From contig JAHIPW010000134.1 of the NCBI GenBank assembly GCA_018903055.1, forward strand, positions 1-8,393: a stretch of 8,393 nt of DNA. The letters run 5' to 3'. Positions 6,085-8,393 of this stretch are shown one piece after another. The notes beneath the pieces were generated by a model. The model was not told where the DNA came from. It searched no databases and saw nothing but the letters and a program-made list of their open reading frames with translations. A program made the translations under genes and the position numbers. Every line of letters starts with the position of its first letter. Position 1 is the stretch's first letter. The DNA comes from DRGV01 sp018903055 [NCBI: bacterium] (lineage in GTDB: Bacteria > UBP18 > UBA7526).

Positions 6085-6776
6085 GGACCCCTTATCTTAA
6101 CCTTCCAGCACCGGGCAAGCGTCGGTCCCTATACCTCCTCTTTACGAGTTAGCAGAGACCTGTGTTTTTGTTAAACAGTCGCCTGGGCCATTTCACTGCG
6201 ATCCGTCCACGCTACATTGGCAAGCAACTACACGTGGCCGGACACCCCTTATCCCAAAGTTACGGGGTTAAATTGCCGAGTTCCTTAACGAGGGTTCTTT
6301 CGAGCGCCTTAGGATTCTCTCCTCACCCACCTGTGTCGGTTTGCGGTACGGTCGCTTGGAAGACTTGCTTAGAGGTTTTTCTTGGCAGTTGAGATTAACC
6401 AGTTCTGTCCACTTTCGTGGACACCCTAACGCCTCTCGGGATTAATGTCCCGACGGATTTTCCTGTCAGGACTCCCTACGGGCTTGGACCCACACTTCCA
6501 GTCGTGGGCTGGTTTACTCCTCTGCGTCACCCCATAGCTCAAAACGCTTCCCAAGCGGTGTCCGAATATTAACGGACTTTCCATCGCCTACGCCTTTCGG
6601 CCTCGGCTTAGGACCGACTAACCCTGGGCGGATTAACCTTCCCCAGGAAACCTTGGGTTTACGGCGGGCCGATTTCTCATCGGCCTTATCGCTACTCATA
6701 CCGGCATCGTCTCTTCCGTTCCGTCCATCTCTCCTTGCGGTAAGACTTCAACCAGAACGGAATGCTCCCCTACCCC

Positions 6777-6792
6777 TCCCGATAAATCGGGA
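6777..6792. repeat. Palindrome with core CGATAAATCG in 23S (helix 45 region)
   Basis: tcccgataaatcggga lies in the variable hairpin between the conserved CACCGAAGC and GGTAGGGGAGC segments of the rRNA. The core is identical to the copies at 6069 and 7343, but the flanking arms differ and remain self-complementary. Confidence 0.7.
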
Positions 6793-6876
6793 AGTCGCGG
6801 CTTCGGTGACGGACTTAAGCCCCGTTGAATTTTCGGCGCCGGACCACTCGACCAGTGAGCTGTTACGCTTTCTTTA

Positions 6877-6911
<35 letters not shown>

Positions 6912-7342
6912 TTGGGCAATCCGACATCCTTCTCCACTTAGCCCGTGCTTAGGGACCTTAGCCGACGATCTGGGTTGTTTCCCTTTTGACTACGAAGCTT
7001 ATCCCCCGTAGTCTGACTCCCATGGTATTGAAGTAATAGCATTCGGAGTTTGAATGGGTTTGGTAACCTTATTAAGGTCCCTAGTCCAGTCAGTGCTCTA
7101 CCGCCATTACTGAACCCATGAGGCTATACCTAAATATATTTCGGGGAGAACCAGCTATTTCCGAGTTTGATAGGCCTTTCACCCCTACCCACAGTTCATC
7201 CCAAGACTTTTCAACGTCCGCAGGTTCGGGCCTCCACTCCGTTTTACCGGAGCTTCACCCTGACCATGGGTAGCTCACTCGGTTTCGGGTCTACTCCAGA
7301 TAACTAAATCGCCCTATTAGGACTCGCTTTCGCTACGGCTCC

Positions 7343-7358
7343 GTCCGATAAATCGGAC
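7343..7358. repeat. Palindrome with core CGATAAATCG in 23S (domain II start)
   Basis: gtccgataaatcggac follows the conserved TAGCAAGGTTAA segment in rRNA sense, a site where stem length varies between bacteria. It is the third copy of the shared core. A related but looser hairpin, cctcgat-ttt-atcgagg, lies at 7926-7942. Confidence 0.7.
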
Positions 7359-7514
7359 TTAACCTTGCTACCTAGAAGTAACTCGCCGGTTCATTATGCA
7401 AAAGGCACGCGGTCACCCTGTCCAAATACTAAGATTTAGACATAGGGCTCCCACTGCTTGTAGGCATCATGGTTTCAGGTTCTATTTCACTCCCCTCCCG
7501 GGGTTCTTTTCACT

Positions 7515-7547
<33 letters not shown>

Positions 7548-8064
7548 CAGACAGTATTTAGCCTTATCCCGTGGTCGGGACAGATTCTCACAGGGTTCCA
7601 CGTGTCCCGTGATACTTGGGAATTTAGCCCAAGAAGCCCTGCTCCTTTCACTTAAAGGACTATCACCTTCTCTGGTTGGCCTTTCCAGACCATTCAGTTA
7701 GGGGCAGGATTGGTAACTCCTTCTCCCTCTCATACAAGGGAACGGTTAAATCCCACGACCCCCCGATTACAACGTGTATGAACTATCACGTAACCGGGGT
7801 TTAGGCTCTTTCCGTTTCGCTCGCCGCTACTCAGGAAATCGATTCTCTTTCTCTTCCTTGGGATACTTAGATGTTTCAGTTCTCCCAGTTTTGCCTCCCG
7901 GTTTTATTTTATTCAAACCGGAATTCCTCGATTTTATCGAGGAGGGTTTCCCCATTCGGAAATCCCCGGATCTAAGGATGTTTGCTCCTCCCCGAGGCTT
8001 ATCGCAGCTTACCACGTCCTTCATCGCCCTCTGGCACCAAGGCATCCACCATGTGCCCTTAGTA

Positions 8065-8079
8065 GCTTGACCATATCAC
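8065..8079 (-). other. 5' arm of the pre-23S processing stem
   Basis: Minus-strand GTGATATGGTCAAGC, spanning the mature 23S 5' end, pairs fully with 5051-5065 (15 bp, two G-U). A short AGC/GCT pairing continues outward after an internal loop. Confidence 0.75.
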
Positions 8080-8153
8080 AAAAGCTTTGTAATACAGCCT
8101 TGAAAGATGCACCCTTCTATTCAGTTTTCAAAGAACAACAAACCGTTTCACGG

Positions 8154-8216
8154 TAAATTCTAAACTCAAAATTCAAAACTCTAAAATTGGGATTTGGAGT
8201 TTGGGATTTGGAGTTT
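8154..8216. repeat. Exact-phase heptamer repeat in the tRNA-Ala to 23S spacer
   Basis: Nine consecutive 7-bp words with no phase break: taaattc, taaactc, aaaattc, aaaactc, taaaatt, gggattt, ggagttt, gggattt, ggagttt. The words drift from A-rich to G/T-rich across the tract. It lies inside the rRNA transcript between tRNA-Ala and 23S and does not encode anything recognisable. Confidence 0.8.
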
Positions 8217-8233
8217 CTCCGCCTTTGGCGGAG
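8217..8233 (-). other. Hairpin abutting the tRNA-Ala 3' end
   Basis: A perfect 7-bp stem ctccgcc/ggcggag with a 3-nt loop, touching the encoded CCA of tRNA-Ala with no gap. No T-tract follows, so it is not a terminator; it may guide 3' trimming of the tRNA or separate it from 23S. Confidence 0.6.
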
Positions 8234-8308
8234 TGGTGGAGGTGGAGGGACTTGAACCCTCGACCTCCTGCTTGCAAAGCAGGCGTTCTCCCGCTGAACT
8301 ACACCCCC
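8234..8308 (-). tRNA. tRNA-Ala (anticodon TGC)
   Basis: 75 nt including encoded CCA. Acceptor GGGGGTG/CACCTCC (one G-U), D stem GTTC/GAAC, anticodon arm CCTGC-TTTGCAA-GCAGG with anticodon TGC and normal T33, T arm GAGGG-TTCAAGT-CCCTC. It is 2 nt after tRNA-Ile, in the classic 16S-23S spacer position. Confidence 0.97.
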
Positions 8309-8310
8309 AA

Positions 8311-8387
8311 TGGTGGGCGATCCTGGAGTCGAACCAGGCACCTCACCCTTATCCGGGGTGCGCTCTAACCGACTGAGCTAATCGCCC
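8311..8387 (-). tRNA. tRNA-Ile (anticodon GAT) with G33
   Basis: 77 nt including encoded CCA. Acceptor GGGCGAT/ATCGCCC, D stem GCTC/GAGC, T arm CCTGG-TTCGACT-CCAGG, all fully paired. The anticodon arm is CACCC-CGGATAA-GGGTG: anticodon GAT is flanked by A37 as usual, but position 33 is G where nearly all tRNAs have T. The 16S gene should lie just past the window edge. Identity as tRNA-Ile rests on the anticodon, the close match to bacterial tRNA-Ile(GAT) and its place beside tRNA-Ala. Confidence 0.93.
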
Positions 8388-8393
8388 CTTTAA

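Noticed and set aside
8217-8233. Intrinsic terminator after tRNA-Ala
   Set aside because: There is no T-tract on either side, and termination there would cut off 23S and 5S.

Overview
The window is bacterial chromosomal DNA. Every gene I can support lies on the minus strand, so gene order reads from high to low coordinates. From right to left it holds the rear half of an rRNA operon (tRNA-Ile, tRNA-Ala, 23S, 5S), an EF-G-like GTPase gene, a short region with two tiny ORFs, yebC, ruvC, and the first 183 codons of a SpoIID/LytB-type gene that runs off the left edge. The 16S gene should lie just beyond position 8393. The encoded CCA ends, strong Shine-Dalgarno sequences, sigma-70-like promoters and full-length YebC and RuvC all say Bacteria. 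Moderate GC, a divergent EF-G2-type protein and spacers rich in repeats suggest an uncultured candidate-phylum lineage. An Omnitrophota-like genome is my guess from the style of the spacers, not a determination.

Region by region. Positions 8234-8387 carry the Ile(GAT)-Ala(TGC) tRNA pair typical of a 16S-23S spacer. Positions 5059-8072 are a 23S gene of about 3,014 nt with intact decoding-independent core motifs, and its two ends pair in a 15-bp processing stem. Positions 4723-4838 are 5S rRNA, closed by a strong intrinsic terminator. A palindromic element (4563-4681) separates the rRNA operon from a good promoter for the EF-G-like gene (2417-4483). That gene ends in its own terminator, and the T-tract of that terminator overlaps the -35 box of the next promoter. 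The next transcript appears to contain two 24-codon ORFs and then yebC. The first small ORF resembles the bS22/mS38 (AURKAIP1/COX24) ribosomal mini-protein. After a 355-bp spacer come ruvC and the SpoIID-like gene, which overlap by 4 bp (ATGA).

Functionally most of the window concerns translation: rRNA, tRNA, EF-G-like factor, possible ribosomal mini-protein, and YebC, a ribosome-linked factor of the TACO1 family. It then passes to Holliday-junction resolution (RuvC) and to a secreted or membrane-anchored SpoIID-like cell-wall protein.

The most unusual signals are outside the proteins. (1) Three separate spacers are built of degenerate words repeating every 7 or 8 bp. (2) A 16-bp inverted repeat places one such word inside the 3' end of ruvC. 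(3) Three hairpins in the 23S gene share an identical 10-nt core, CGATAAATCG, with different flanks that remain complementary. (4) The tRNA-Ile gene has G instead of the nearly invariant T at position 33. (5) Two composite palindromic elements occupy the spacers at 1269-1374 and 4563-4681.
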